DNA from: Nocardioides pantholopis
GTDB lineage: Bacteria; Actinomycetota; Actinomycetes; Propionibacteriales; Nocardioidaceae
DNA: 64,000 nucleotides
Assembly (NCBI RefSeq): GCF_003710085.1
Contig: NZ_CP033324.1
Coordinates: 496,001 to 560,000, forward strand
Direction of reading: 5' to 3'
Shown here: positions 33,623 to 42,181 of the stretch, one piece after another
Layout: each line of letters begins with the position of its first letter
Numbering within the stretch: the stretch's first letter is position 1
Position numbers and translations under genes: made by a program
The notes under the pieces: generated by a model
What the model was told of the DNA's origin: nothing
What the model saw: only the letters and a program-made list of their open reading frames with translations
Databases searched by the model: none

Positions 33623-33888
33623 CGGGCGTAGCGCAGGGCCGCGCGGGCCCGGGCCTTGTCGGCCTCCACCCCGCGGTTCTTCGGTGGCGCGGTCGTGACG
33701 AGCTCGGCGAGCAGGTGCTCGGTGACGTGCGCGATCTCGGCGACCGCGCGGTCGAAGGCGGCCTGGTTGGCCTGCGACGGCTTCGTGGCGCCGCTGACCT
33801 TGCGGACGTACTGCAGCGCCGCGGCGCTGACCTCGTCGCGGGTGGCCGGCGGCTCGAAGTTGTGGAGCGGACGGATGTTGCGGCACAT
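33619..33888 (-). CDS. DUF2277 domain protein
   Basis: This is an 89-residue protein starting MCRNIRPLHNFEPPATRDEV, the hallmark of DUF2277. It continues AALQYVRKVSGATKPSQANQ and a basic C-terminus. The family is small, cytoplasmic and widespread in actinobacteria, proteobacteria and some others, and has no assigned function. The fold is predicted to be all helical, resembling a histone-like or HTH unit. It is translationally coupled to the sirtuin gene downstream. The divergent start of the reductase gene is 51 bases away. Confidence 0.88.
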   Translation of the reverse strand: MCRNIRPLHNFEPPATRDEVSAAALQYVRKVSGATKPSQANQAAFDRAVAEIAHVTEHLLAELVTTAPPKNRGVEADKARARAALRYAR

Positions 33889-33939
33889 GCCTCGAGCGTA
33901 CGGCGCCGCGACGCTGGGCGCTCCTGTCAGAGTGTGGCC

Positions 33940-35124
33940 ATGATCCGAGATCTCGACCTGGTCGTGTTCGGCGCCACCGGCTTCACCGGGGGGCTGACCG
34001 CCGAGCACCTCGCCCGGCACGCTCCCGCCGGGCTGCGCTGGGCACTGGCCGGCCGCAACGCCGAGAAGCTCGCCGCGGTGCGGGACCGGCTGGCCGCGAT
34101 CAGGCCCGACCTCGGGGACCTCGAGCTGCTCCACGCCGACGTCACCGACCCCGGCTCGCTGGCCGACGTCGCCGGTCGGGCCAAGGTCGTCGTCACCACG
34201 GTCGGCCCCTACCTCACCCACGGCGAGCCGCTGGTCGCCGCGTGCGCCGAGGCCGGCACCGACTACGTGGACCTCACCGGGGAGCCGGAGTTCATCGACC
34301 GGATGTACCTGGCCCACCACGCGACGGCGGTCCGGACCGGGGCCCGGATCGTGCACGCCTGCGGCTTCGACTCCGTCCCGCACGACCTCGGGGTGCTCTT
34401 CGCCGTCCAGCAGCTGCAGGCCGACGGGCCGCTGCGGGTGCGGGGCGTCGTGCGGGCCTCGGCCACGTTCTCCGGCGGCACCTTCCACTCCGCGGTCACC
34501 GCCGCCTCCCGGGCCCGGCAGATGAAGGAGGCCGCGGCCGAGCGGCGCCGGGTCGAGCCGCGCCCGCAGGGCCGCTCCTCCCGGGCGGTCGCTGGCCGCC
34601 CGCACCGCGACCCGCTGCTGGGGATGTGGCTGCTGCCGCTGCCGACGGTCGACCCGCTCGTGGTCGCGCGCAGCGGTGCCGCGCTCGCGGCGTACGGCCC
34701 GGACTTCCGCTACTCCCACTACGCCGGCACCCGCACCCTGCGGTACGCCGTGGGCGGCGCCGCCGGCGTCGGGGCGCTGGCGGCGGCCGCCCAGGTCCCG
34801 CCGCTGCGCCGGCAGCTGCTCCAGCGGGTCCAGCAGGGCGAGGGTCCCGACGAGCAGCGCCGGGCCCGGTCCTGGTTCACCGTCGACGTGGTCGCCGAGA
34901 CCGGTCCCGGAGGGGACGGGGACGGCCGCGCCCTGCACGCGCGGGTCAGCGGCGGCGACCCCGGCTACGACGAGACGGCGCGGATGCTCGGGGAGTCCGC
35001 CCTGTGCCTGCTGCTCGACGACAACCCGCCGACCGCCGGCTCCGTCACGACCGCCCAGGCCATGGGGGAGAACCTCACTGCGCGGCTGCGGTCGGGCGGG
35101 ATGCGGTTCGAGGTCGTCGGGTGA
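33940..35124 (+). CDS. Saccharopine dehydrogenase-like / trans-acting enoyl reductase family protein
   Basis: This is a 394-residue protein with an N-terminal NAD(P) loop DLVVFGATGFTGGLTAEHLA, a conserved LTGEPEFIDRMYLAHH segment and the GFDSVPHDLGVLF motif of the family that includes mycobacterial trans-acting enoyl reductases (Rv2953-type). In mycobacteria one member reduces double bonds during phthiocerol and phenolglycolipid assembly, but most paralogues are uncharacterised. There is no polyketide cluster here, so a general lipid role is the fallback. A hydrophobic stretch (VGGAAGVGALAAAA) at about residue 265 may touch the membrane. It stands alone before lepB. Confidence 0.83.
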   Translation: MIRDLDLVVFGATGFTGGLTAEHLARHAPAGLRWALAGRNAEKLAAVRDRLAAIRPDLGDLELLHADVTDPGSLADVAGRAKVVVTTVGPYLTHGEPLVAACAEAGTDYVDLTGEPEFIDRMYLAHHATAVRTGARIVHACGFDSVPHDLGVLFAVQQLQADGPLRVRGVVRASATFSGGTFHSAVTAASRARQMKEAAAERRRVEPRPQGRSSRAVAGRPHRDPLLGMWLLPLPTVDPLVVARSGAALAAYGPDFRYSHYAGTRTLRYAVGGAAGVGALAAAAQVPPLRRQLLQRVQQGEGPDEQRRARSWFTVDVVAETGPGGDGDGRALHARVSGGDPGYDETARMLGESALCLLLDDNPPTAGSVTTAQAMGENLTARLRSGGMRFEVVG

Positions 35125-35183
35125 GGATCCGCGGGTCGAGGGGCGAGCGGGACGGGTCCGACGGCGGGGATAGGGTCGGCCGC

Positions 35184-35954
35184 GTGAGCGAGACCGAGGG
35201 CAAGGGCAGCGACGAGGCCCACGGCGGCTCGGGGGACGGGGAGCGGCCCGCGCGGGCCAAGAAGCACTGGAAGGTGTGGCAGGAGACGCTCGTCCTGCTC
35301 GTCGTCGCGGTCGTGCTCTCGCTGGTCGTGAAGACGTTCTTCGTCCAGGCCTTCTACATCCCCTCCTCCTCGATGGAGCCGGGCCTGCAGGTCAACGACC
35401 GGATCCTGGTCGAGAAGTGGTCCTACTGGTTCGGGGAGCCGAAGCGCGGCGACGTGGTGGTCTTCGAGGACCCGGGCAGCTGGCTGCCCGCCACCGACTC
35501 CGAGCCGTCCAACCCGGTCGTGAGCGTGCTGTCCAAGATCGGGCTGTACCCCGCGGGCGGGCACCTGGTGAAGCGGGTCGTCGGGACCGCTGGCGACGTG
35601 ATCGAGTGCTGCGACGCCGAGGGCCGGCTGATCGTGAACGGCGAGCCGGTCGACGAGTCCGGCTACGCGCGGCCCGACGACGCCGAGTGCTACGGGCCGA
35701 TGCCCGGCCAGTGCGCGTGGACGGCCGGCCCGGTGCCGGAGGGCTACCTGTTCGTGATGGGCGACAACCGGGCCAGCTCCTCGGACTCCTCGGCGCGGCT
35801 GTGCACCCCCCGGGAGACCGACTGCGTCTCGGGCCGCGAGTTCGTCCCGGAGGACCTGGTCGTCGGCAAGGTGTTCGTCCGCCTGTGGCCGGCCGGGCGG
35901 ATGGGCGGGGTCGACAGCTCCGAGCCGCTGCGGGACGCCCCCGACCCCGAGTGA
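35184..35954 (+). CDS. lepB: Signal peptidase I
   Basis: This is a 256-residue membrane protease that removes signal peptides. A charged, low-complexity N-terminal tail precedes one membrane helix (ETLVLLVVAVVLSLVVKTFF). The catalytic Ser is in IPSSSMEPGL and the general-base Lys in HLVKRVVG; the SGDN-like box is VMGDNRASSSDS. A loop with two cysteine-containing parts (DVIECCDAEG, AECYGPMPGQCAW) is larger than in Gram-negative enzymes. The GTG at 35184 gives a typical actinobacterial tail. The following paa operon has its own operator, so lepB is probably a separate unit. Confidence 0.94.
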   Translation: MSETEGKGSDEAHGGSGDGERPARAKKHWKVWQETLVLLVVAVVLSLVVKTFFVQAFYIPSSSMEPGLQVNDRILVEKWSYWFGEPKRGDVVVFEDPGSWLPATDSEPSNPVVSVLSKIGLYPAGGHLVKRVVGTAGDVIECCDAEGRLIVNGEPVDESGYARPDDAECYGPMPGQCAWTAGPVPEGYLFVMGDNRASSSDSSARLCTPRETDCVSGREFVPEDLVVGKVFVRLWPAGRMGGVDSSEPLRDAPDPE

Positions 35955-35988
35955 CCCCTGGCGTCGCCGACGGTGACGTGCTTCACTC

Positions 35989-36010
35989 TTACTGACCGCT
36001 CGGTCGGTAA
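35989..36010. promoter_or_regulatory. Palindromic operator of the paa operon
   Basis: Arms TTACTGACCG and CGGTCGGTAA around CT form a 22-bp inverted repeat ending 14 bases before the paaA start, with one mismatched pair. The core ACCG...CGGT is typical of TetR-family sites. The TetR gene at the far end of the operon is the likely binder. No copy is seen before that gene. Confidence 0.75.
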
Positions 36011-36024
36011 TTGCTGGAGGTGTC

Positions 36025-36978
36025 ATGACGGCCGCGACCACGCACGAGCCCGACCTGCTGGCGGCATTCGAGGAGACGATCGCCCGCCACGACCGCATCG
36101 AGCCGCGGGACTGGGTCCCCGAGCGCTACCGCGCCACGCTGGTGCGCCAGATCGCCCAGCACGCGCACTCGGAGATCATCGGCATGCAGCCGGAGGGCGG
36201 CTGGATCTCCCGGGCGCCGAGCCTGCGGCGCAAGGCGGTGCTGCTGGCCAAGGTGCAGGACGAGGCCGGCCACGGTCTCTACCTCTACGGGGCGTGCGAG
36301 ACCCTCGGGGTGACCCGGGAGGAGCTCGTCGAGCGGCTGCTCGACGGTCGGCAGAAGTACTCATCGATCTTCAACTACCCGGCCCTGTCCTACGCCGACG
36401 TCGGCACCATCGGCTGGCTGGTCGACGGCGCCGCGATCTGCAACCAGGTGCCGCTGTGCCGGACGTCGTACGGCCCCTACGGGCGGGCCATGGTCCGGAT
36501 CTGCAAGGAGGAGTCCTTCCACCAGCGGCAGGGCTTCGAGCTGCTCGCGACGATGATGGGCGGCACCGAGGAGCAGCGCGCGATGGTGCAGGAGTCCGTC
36601 GACCGCTTCTGGTGGCCGGCGCTGATGATGTTCGGCCCGCCGGACGCCGACTCCCCGAACACCGCCCAGTCGATGGCCTGGGGGATCAAGCGCGACACCA
36701 ACGACGAGCTGCGCCAGAAGTTCGTGGACATGACAGTGCCGCAGGCCCGCGCGCTCGGCGTCACGCTGCCCGACCCCGAGCTGCGCTGGAACGAGGAGCG
36801 CGGCCACCACGACTTCGGGGAGCCGGACTGGGCGGAGCTGGCGGCGGTGATCCGCGGCGAGGGTCCGTGCAACGCCCAGCGCATCGCGCACCGCCGCCGG
36901 GTCTGGGAGGACGGCGCCTGGGTCCGCGAGGCGGCCGGGGCGTACGCCGCGCGCCCGGCGCAGGAGGTGGCGCCGTGA
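36025..36978 (+). CDS. paaA: Phenylacetyl-CoA epoxidase subunit A (catalytic)
   Basis: This is the 317-residue di-iron subunit of the multicomponent epoxidase that oxidises phenylacetyl-CoA to its ring 1,2-epoxide, the entry to aerobic phenylacetate breakdown. Metal ligands are visible in [20 protein letters not shown] and [15 protein letters not shown] (two ExxH motifs). The opening [13 protein letters not shown] and the segment [10 protein letters not shown] are strongly conserved. GGAGG lies eight bases before the ATG. It is the first gene of paaABCDE and overlaps paaB by four bases. Confidence 0.97.
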   Translation: MTAATTHEPDLLAAFEETIARHDRIEPRDWVPERYRATLVRQIAQHAHSEIIGMQPEGGWISRAPSLRRKAVLLAKVQDEAGHGLYLYGACETLGVTREELVERLLDGRQKYSSIFNYPALSYADVGTIGWLVDGAAICNQVPLCRTSYGPYGRAMVRICKEESFHQRQGFELLATMMGGTEEQRAMVQESVDRFWWPALMMFGPPDADSPNTAQSMAWGIKRDTNDELRQKFVDMTVPQARALGVTLPDPELRWNEERGHHDFGEPDWAELAAVIRGEGPCNAQRIAHRRRVWEDGAWVREAAGAYAARPAQEVAP

Positions 36979-37268
36979 GCGGGACCGCGGGCCAGTGGCC
37001 GCTCTACGAGGTATTCGTCCGCGGGCGGCGCGGACTCAACCACGTGCACGTGGGGTCGCTGCACGCCGCCGACGACGCGATGGCGCTGCACCATGCCCGA
37101 GACGTCTACACCCGACGCAACGAGGGCGTGAGCATCTGGGTGGTGCGCTCCGACGCCGTCAGCGCCTCCAGCCCGGACGAGAAGGACCCGATGTTCGCGC
37201 CGGCCGGCGACAAGGTCTACCGGCACCCCACCTTCTACGCCGTCCCCGAGGACGTCCCGCACCTGTGA
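36975..37268 (+). CDS. paaB: Phenylacetyl-CoA epoxidase subunit B
   Basis: This is a 97-residue structural subunit that organises the PaaA/PaaC heteromers. The [21 protein letters not shown] opening, [15 protein letters not shown] and KVYRHPTFY are all diagnostic. The GTG start overlaps the paaA stop (GTGA), giving tight coupling. Length is normal. Confidence 0.95.
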   Translation: MSGTAGQWPLYEVFVRGRRGLNHVHVGSLHAADDAMALHHARDVYTRRNEGVSIWVVRSDAVSASSPDEKDPMFAPAGDKVYRHPTFYAVPEDVPHL

Positions 37269-37291
37269 GCGCGGAGCACGGAGGAGCCCCC

Positions 37292-38200
37292 ATGACCCAG
37301 CCGACCGAGCCGACCCAGCTGCAGCTGGACCCGGTCCTCGACGACTCCCGGTGGGCCTTCGGGACCGGCTTCGCGGACCCGCTCGCCGGGATCGACGCCA
37401 CGGTGCCGCCCGGCGTGGACGCGCGCGCCCTCGCGGCGTACTCGCTGATGCTCGGCGACGACGCGCTGGTCGCCTCGCACCGCCTCGCGCAGTGGTGCGG
37501 GCGCGCCCACGACCTCGAGGACGACATCGCGCTGGCCAACCTCGCCCTGGACCTGCTCGGCCAGGCCCGGCTGCTGCTCGCGCGGGCGGCCGCCGCCGAC
37601 AGCACGCTGGTCCCCGCGCTGCCCGCCGGGTCGCCGGTGCCGGCCGAGGACGCGCTGGCCTACTTCCGGGAGGCGGCGGAGTTCCGCAACGTGCGCCTGG
37701 TCGAGGCCGAGAACGGCGACTTCGCCGCGACCGTCGCGCGGCTCGTCCTCTTCGCCACCCACCGGCTCGCGGTGATGCAGCGGCTCACGGCGAGCCGGGA
37801 CCCGGTGCTGGCGGCGCTCGCCGCGAAGGCCGTCCCCGAGCTGGCCTACCAGCGCGACTACGCCGCGCGGTGGCTGGTGACCCTGGCCCGCGGGACCGAG
37901 GAGTCCCGCCGCCGGCTGCTGGCCGGGCTGGAGCTGGTGTGGCCCTTCCGCGACGAGCTCTTCGCCACCCACGAGGTCGAGCGGACGGCCGCCGCCGAGG
38001 GGATCGGGGTGGACCCGGCCGAGGTCGCCGGCGAGGTCGAGGACGTGCTGGGGCAGGTGTTCGCGGCCGCCGGGATCGAGGCGCCCCGGGTCCCGCAGGC
38101 CGGCGGTGCCGGCCGGGCCGGCCGGCACACCGAGGCGCTGGGAACGATGCTGGCCGAGATGCAGGTCGTGGCCCGCGCGCACCCGCGGGGCCGGTGGTGA
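37292..38200 (+). CDS. paaC: Phenylacetyl-CoA epoxidase subunit C
   Basis: This is a 302-residue paralogue of PaaA that pairs with it but has no active metal site. Conserved segments are YSLMLGDDALVASHRLAQWCG, LEDDIALANLALDLLGQAR and FRNVRLVEAENGDFAATVAR. The ATG at 37292 has GGAGGAG six bases before it. An overlapping GTG at 37265 would extend it by nine residues and couple it to paaB. The C-terminus reaches into the paaD leader region. Confidence 0.95.
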   Translation: MTQPTEPTQLQLDPVLDDSRWAFGTGFADPLAGIDATVPPGVDARALAAYSLMLGDDALVASHRLAQWCGRAHDLEDDIALANLALDLLGQARLLLARAAAADSTLVPALPAGSPVPAEDALAYFREAAEFRNVRLVEAENGDFAATVARLVLFATHRLAVMQRLTASRDPVLAALAAKAVPELAYQRDYAARWLVTLARGTEESRRRLLAGLELVWPFRDELFATHEVERTAAAEGIGVDPAEVAGEVEDVLGQVFAAAGIEAPRVPQAGGAGRAGRHTEALGTMLAEMQVVARAHPRGRW

Positions 38201-38247
38201 TCCCGATGGAGATCCCGGTGGTGATCCCGATGGTGATCCCGATGGAG
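38194..38247 (+). repeat. 12-base repeats at the paaC/paaD junction
   Basis: The unit GTGATCCCGATG recurs (38197, 38221, 38233), with a degenerate copy between, and encodes Val-Ile-Pro-Met in the paaD frame. It supplies at least four in-frame start codons. Slippage here would change the N-terminal length of PaaD without a frameshift. Confidence 0.7.
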
Positions 38248-38745
38248 TCCCGGGCCCGGCGCGCCCGGGAGGTCGCGGCCGCGGTGCTCGACCCGGAGCT
38301 GCCGGTGCTCACGCTCGCCGACCTGGGTGTGCTGCGCGAGGTCGAGGTCGACACCGCAGGGGCCGTCACGGTCACGATCACCCCGACCTACAGCGGCTGC
38401 CCGGCGCTGGCCACCATGCGCGACGACCTGGTGCATGCGTTGCGCGAGGACGGGTTCGCGGAGGTCCGGGTCCGGGTCAGCCTGAGCCCGCCGTGGTCCA
38501 CGGACCTGATCTCGGCGCGCGGGCGGGAGGCGCTGGCGGCGTACGGGATCTCCCCGCCGGGGCCGGCCCCGCGCGGGACCGGGCCGGTGCCCCTGAGCCT
38601 GCTGCCCACCCGCCGGTCTCCGGCCTGCCCGCGCTGCGGCGCCGCCGATGCCGGGCTGACCTCGGAGTTCGGCCCGACCGCGTGCACGGCGCTCTACCGG
38701 TGCCGGGCCTGCCTGGAGATCTTCTCCCACGTCAAGGAGCGCTGA
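38206..38745 (+). CDS. paaD: Phenylacetyl-CoA epoxidase assembly protein PaaD
   Basis: This is a MIP18/DUF59-type protein of about 179 residues thought to help mature the iron-sulfur or di-iron parts of the epoxidase. The DUF59 core is present (VAAAVLDPELPVLTLADLGVL, then VTITPTYSGCPA with the conserved Cys). A C-terminal zinc ribbon follows (CPRCGAADA, then CRACLEIF). The start is ambiguous: GTG 38197, ATG 38206, 38233 and 38242 are all in frame within a short repeat. I chose 38206 for its GGTGG. Only the last start gives a conventional N-terminus (MESRARRAREVAA). The stop shares one base with paaE. Confidence 0.9.
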   Translation: MEIPVVIPMVIPMESRARRAREVAAAVLDPELPVLTLADLGVLREVEVDTAGAVTVTITPTYSGCPALATMRDDLVHALREDGFAEVRVRVSLSPPWSTDLISARGREALAAYGISPPGPAPRGTGPVPLSLLPTRRSPACPRCGAADAGLTSEFGPTACTALYRCRACLEIFSHVKER

Positions 38746-39857
38746 TGACGCCGGGGATGTCGCCCGCCGTGGCCCCGGCCACGCGCCGCTCCACGTTCCA
38801 CGCCCTGCGGGTCGCCGAGGTGGAGCGGCTGACCGACGACGCCGCCGCTGTCACCTTCGAGGTGCCCGCGGAGCTGGCCGACGAGTTCGCGTTCCGGCCC
38901 GGGCAGTCGCTCACGCTGCGACGCACTGTCGACGGGATCGAGCAGCGCCGGACCTACTCGATCTGCGCCCCGGCCGGCGCCCCGCCCCGCGTGGGGGTCC
39001 GCGAGGTGCCCGACGGGCTGTTCTCGACCTGGCTGGTGCGCTCGGTGCGGCCCGGGGACGTCGTCGAGGTGCAGCCGCCGACCGGCCGGTTCTGCGCCGA
39101 CCCCGAGGCGGGCGGGCGGCACCTGTGCGTCGCCGCGGGGTCCGGCATCACCCCGGTGCTCTCGATCGCCGCCTCGGTGCTGGCCAACCCGGCCGCCCAC
39201 GTCACGGTGCTCTACGGCAACCGGACCAGCCGGTCGGTGATGTTCGCCGAGGAGCTCGCCGACCTCAAGGACCGCTATCCGGCCCGGCTCGAGGTCGTCC
39301 ACGTGCTCTCCCGGGAGCCGCGCGAGGTCGAGCTGTTCTCGGGCCGCCTGGACCGTGAGCGGCTCCAGCGGATCCTCACCGCGCTGGTCCCCGTCGCCGA
39401 GCTCGACCACGTCTGGCTGTGCGGTCCGTTCGGCCTGGTCACCGACGCGCGGGCCGTCCTCGGCGAGCTCGGCGTGACGGCCGGGCGGGTGCACGCGGAG
39501 CTGTTCTTCGTCGACGAGCCGCCGCCCGACGTACGCCGGAGCGCGGACGCGGACGTGGCGACCGGCGCCGGCGGGGGCGGGACCAGCGAGGTCGCCGTGG
39601 TGCTGGACGGGCGCACGACCACGGTCCGGCTGCCGCGCGACCAGCCGATCCTCGACGGGGCGTCGCAGACCCGGGCCGACCTGCCGTTCGCCTGCCGGGG
39701 CGGGGTCTGCGGGACCTGCCGGGCGCTGGTCACGGCGGGCGAGGTCGACATGCGGCGCAACTACGCCCTCGACGAGGACGAGGTGCGCCGCGGCTTCGTC
39801 CTCACCTGCCAGACCCACCCGGTCGGCGACCGGGTCGCGGTGGACTTCGACGCCTAG
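38745..39857 (+). CDS. paaE: Phenylacetyl-CoA epoxidase reductase subunit
   Basis: This is the 370-residue reductase passing electrons from NADPH to PaaA. The N-terminal FAD domain has RRTYSICAP, the NAD part has CVAAGSGITPVLSI and WLCGPFGLV, and the C-terminal plant-type 2Fe-2S domain has CRGGVCGTCRALV plus the fourth Cys in VLTCQTHP. AAGGAG lies eight bases before the ATG. It closes the operon and overlaps the convergent TetR gene by four bases. paaK and the later ring-opening genes are not in the window. Confidence 0.96.
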   Translation: MTPGMSPAVAPATRRSTFHALRVAEVERLTDDAAAVTFEVPAELADEFAFRPGQSLTLRRTVDGIEQRRTYSICAPAGAPPRVGVREVPDGLFSTWLVRSVRPGDVVEVQPPTGRFCADPEAGGRHLCVAAGSGITPVLSIAASVLANPAAHVTVLYGNRTSRSVMFAEELADLKDRYPARLEVVHVLSREPREVELFSGRLDRERLQRILTALVPVAELDHVWLCGPFGLVTDARAVLGELGVTAGRVHAELFFVDEPPPDVRRSADADVATGAGGGGTSEVAVVLDGRTTTVRLPRDQPILDGASQTRADLPFACRGGVCGTCRALVTAGEVDMRRNYALDEDEVRRGFVLTCQTHPVGDRVAVDFDA

Positions 39858-40507
39858 GGTCTGCGGAGCCCGTCGAACGCGAGCGCGGTGATCGAGTCCG
39901 CGAGCACCGCGGCGTCGACCGGGCCTCCGGGGCGGTACCACTCGACCAGTGAGTTCACCATGCCGAAGAGCAGCCGGCTGATCAGGTCCGGCGCGATGTC
40001 GTCGCGCAGCGAGCCCTCCGCGGCCGCGGCGGCGACCAGGCCGGCCAGCTGCTCGTCGATCGCCCGCCGCCGCTCGACGGCTGCCAGCTCGACCGGGCTG
40101 TTGCCGCGCACCCGCAGCAGCAGCGTGACAGCGGGCAGGTGCTCGACGAGGATCTCGACCGACTGGTGGATCGCGCTGCGCAGCCGCTCGGCGGCGCTCG
40201 GCGCGGGGGCGGCGACCGCGGCGTCGAGCGCCGCGGAGAGCCCGTCGAGGGCCTCGTCCAGCGCCGCGGCGAGCAGGTGCTCCTTGCTCGGCACGTGGTG
40301 GTAGATCGCGGACTTGCTGATCCCGAGGTCGCGGGCCAGGTCGCCGACGCTGGTCCGGTCGTAGCCGCGCTCGATGAACAGCTCGATCGCGCGGCGCAGC
40401 ACCGTGGCCTGGTCGTAGCCGGGCCGGCCCCGTCGTACCGGCGCCCCGGTCGGCGTGGTCGGCGCGGACGGGGCAGAAGGCGAGGAGGATGAGGCGGCGT
40501 CGGCCAT
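39854..40507 (-). CDS. TetR family regulator, probable paa repressor
   Basis: This is a 217-residue repressor. A Ser/Ala/Pro-rich tail of about 28 residues leads into the HTH (RTSVGDLARDLGISKSAIYHHV) and an all-helical ligand domain ending in the TetR_C-type segment RLLFGMVNSLVEWYRPGG. GGGAGGGAG precedes the ATG. It is convergent to paaE with a four-base overlap. Its position and the palindrome before paaA suggest it controls the operon, with phenylacetyl-CoA as likely inducer as for PaaR. It has no copy of that palindrome before it, so self-control is not evident. Confidence 0.85.
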   Translation of the reverse strand: MADAASSSSPSAPSAPTTPTGAPVRRGRPGYDQATVLRRAIELFIERGYDRTSVGDLARDLGISKSAIYHHVPSKEHLLAAALDEALDGLSAALDAAVAAPAPSAAERLRSAIHQSVEILVEHLPAVTLLLRVRGNSPVELAAVERRRAIDEQLAGLVAAAAAEGSLRDDIAPDLISRLLFGMVNSLVEWYRPGGPVDAAVLADSITALAFDGLRRP

Positions 40508-40791
40508 GGCTCCCTCCCGGTTCCGGACGATCAAGGCTCCCACAGGGGCGGCCAGGGGTCGGCACGGTGTGACGAGGTCCGCGTCCGAGCCCCGTGAACG
40601 AGCCGGGCGGGATCGTAGAATGGATGGTGCCTTCGCAAGGCCACGGGATGCCTCGGGTGATCCCCGGGTGCTGGGGTGAGGCGGCCGTGGTCGCCCCGCA
40701 GGGCGGTCTGCCACGCACGCGCCGGTGCGGCCGGCCCCGTGACCGCTCTCGGATGCTGCTGTCCGGCAACCGAACCCGGAGGTCGTCCCTC

Positions 40792-42171
40792 ATGCCGCGC
40801 CGTGCGCGCCTTCCCCGACTGCTGTCCCGTCCGCGCCGCCGCACCGCACTCACCGCCGCCTCGATCGGCCTGGTGCTCAGCGGGTCCCTCGCCCCCGGGC
40901 TGGTCGCCTCGATCGACGACCAGCCGCCCGCGGAACCACGGGTCGCCGACGCCCGGGACGCCGCGCGCGCCCCGACCGAGACCGGGGAGCAGGCCGGGAA
41001 GGAGCGGGCCCGGAAGGAGCGGGCCCGGAAGGCTCCGTTGAGCCGCGCCGACCGGAGGATGGCCGCCAAGCTCCGGGTCCGGGTCCGCAACGGCCGGCTC
41101 GGCAGGAACGTCACGGGCCGGGTCCTGGACGTCCGCAGCGGGCGCACCGTGTGGAGCGACGGGGGCCGCAAGGAGCTGATGCCCGCCTCCACCGCCAAGG
41201 TCGGGACTGCGGTCGCGGCGCTCCAGGCGCTCGGGCCGAACCGGAGGCTGACCACCGAGGTCCGGACCTCCGGTCGGACCATCACGATCGTCGGCGGCGG
41301 CGACGCCCTGCTGACCGGCCGGGACCTGAGCCGCCTGGCCGCCAGGACGGCCCGGTCGGTGAAGCGGGGGGTGAGCTACCGGGTGCGCGTCGACGACACC
41401 CTCTTCGCCGCGCCGAGACTGAGTCCGGGCTGGTCGCCGGGCTACTACACCTCCAACGTGACGCCGGTCCGGTCCCTGGTCGTCGACGAGCGGCAGGTGA
41501 TGGACACCGCGATGGACGCCGGGCGGATCTTCGCCCAGCGGCTTCGCGAGCACGGCCTCCGGGTCGTCTCCACCGCACGGGGTGAGGCTCCCGACGGCGC
41601 GAGGACGGTGGCCAGGTGCGGCACCCCGGTCTGCGAGGTGGTCATCGAGATGCTGCTCGTCTCCGACAACGACCTGGCCGAGAGCCTGCAGCGGCTGACG
41701 GCTGTCGAGACCGGCCGGCCGGGGACCTGGCGCGGCGGCGCCCGGGCCCAGCTGGAGGTGCTGAGGAGGCTCGGGGTCGAGACCGAGGGGATGCGGCTCT
41801 ACGACGGGTCCGGGCTGTCCCGGTCGGACCGGGTCTCGGCGGCCCACCTGACCTCGATCCTCCGGGCCGCCTACGCCAAGGGCCGGCACCGCAGGATGTG
41901 GCCGCTCAAGGTGGGGCTCCCGGTGGCCGGCACGAAGGGGACCCTGCACAGCAGCCTGGGCCGGTTCACGACCCCGCAGTCGCGGGCCGCGACCGGACAG
42001 GTCAAGGGCAAGACGGGCTCCCTGCACGACGTCGTCACGCTCGCCGGCGTCACCCGGGGCGCCGACGGCGACCTGCTGGCCTACGCGTTCATGCAGAACG
42101 GCAGCCCCAGCACGCTGAGCACCAAGCAGGCCTTCGACGGGCTCGCCGCGACGGTGCACGGCAGCTGGTAG
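40792..42171 (+). CDS. dacB: D-alanyl-D-alanine carboxypeptidase/endopeptidase, S13 (PBP4) family
   Basis: This is a 459-residue low-molecular-weight penicillin-binding protein acting on peptidoglycan outside the membrane. A signal segment (TALTAASIGLVLSGSLAPGLVA) follows a very basic start, then a charged linker with repeated ERARK units. The three active-site motifs are STAK (Ser133-Lys136), SDN (291-293) and KTG (407-409). The ATG at 40792 has GGAGG nine bases upstream. The 284 bases before it, back to the TetR gene, show no other gene. The insertion between the first two motifs is typical of S13. Confidence 0.92.
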   Translation: MPRRARLPRLLSRPRRRTALTAASIGLVLSGSLAPGLVASIDDQPPAEPRVADARDAARAPTETGEQAGKERARKERARKAPLSRADRRMAAKLRVRVRNGRLGRNVTGRVLDVRSGRTVWSDGGRKELMPASTAKVGTAVAALQALGPNRRLTTEVRTSGRTITIVGGGDALLTGRDLSRLAARTARSVKRGVSYRVRVDDTLFAAPRLSPGWSPGYYTSNVTPVRSLVVDERQVMDTAMDAGRIFAQRLREHGLRVVSTARGEAPDGARTVARCGTPVCEVVIEMLLVSDNDLAESLQRLTAVETGRPGTWRGGARAQLEVLRRLGVETEGMRLYDGSGLSRSDRVSAAHLTSILRAAYAKGRHRRMWPLKVGLPVAGTKGTLHSSLGRFTTPQSRAATGQVKGKTGSLHDVVTLAGVTRGADGDLLAYAFMQNGSPSTLSTKQAFDGLAATVHGSW

Positions 42172-42181
42172 CCCGACCGGC

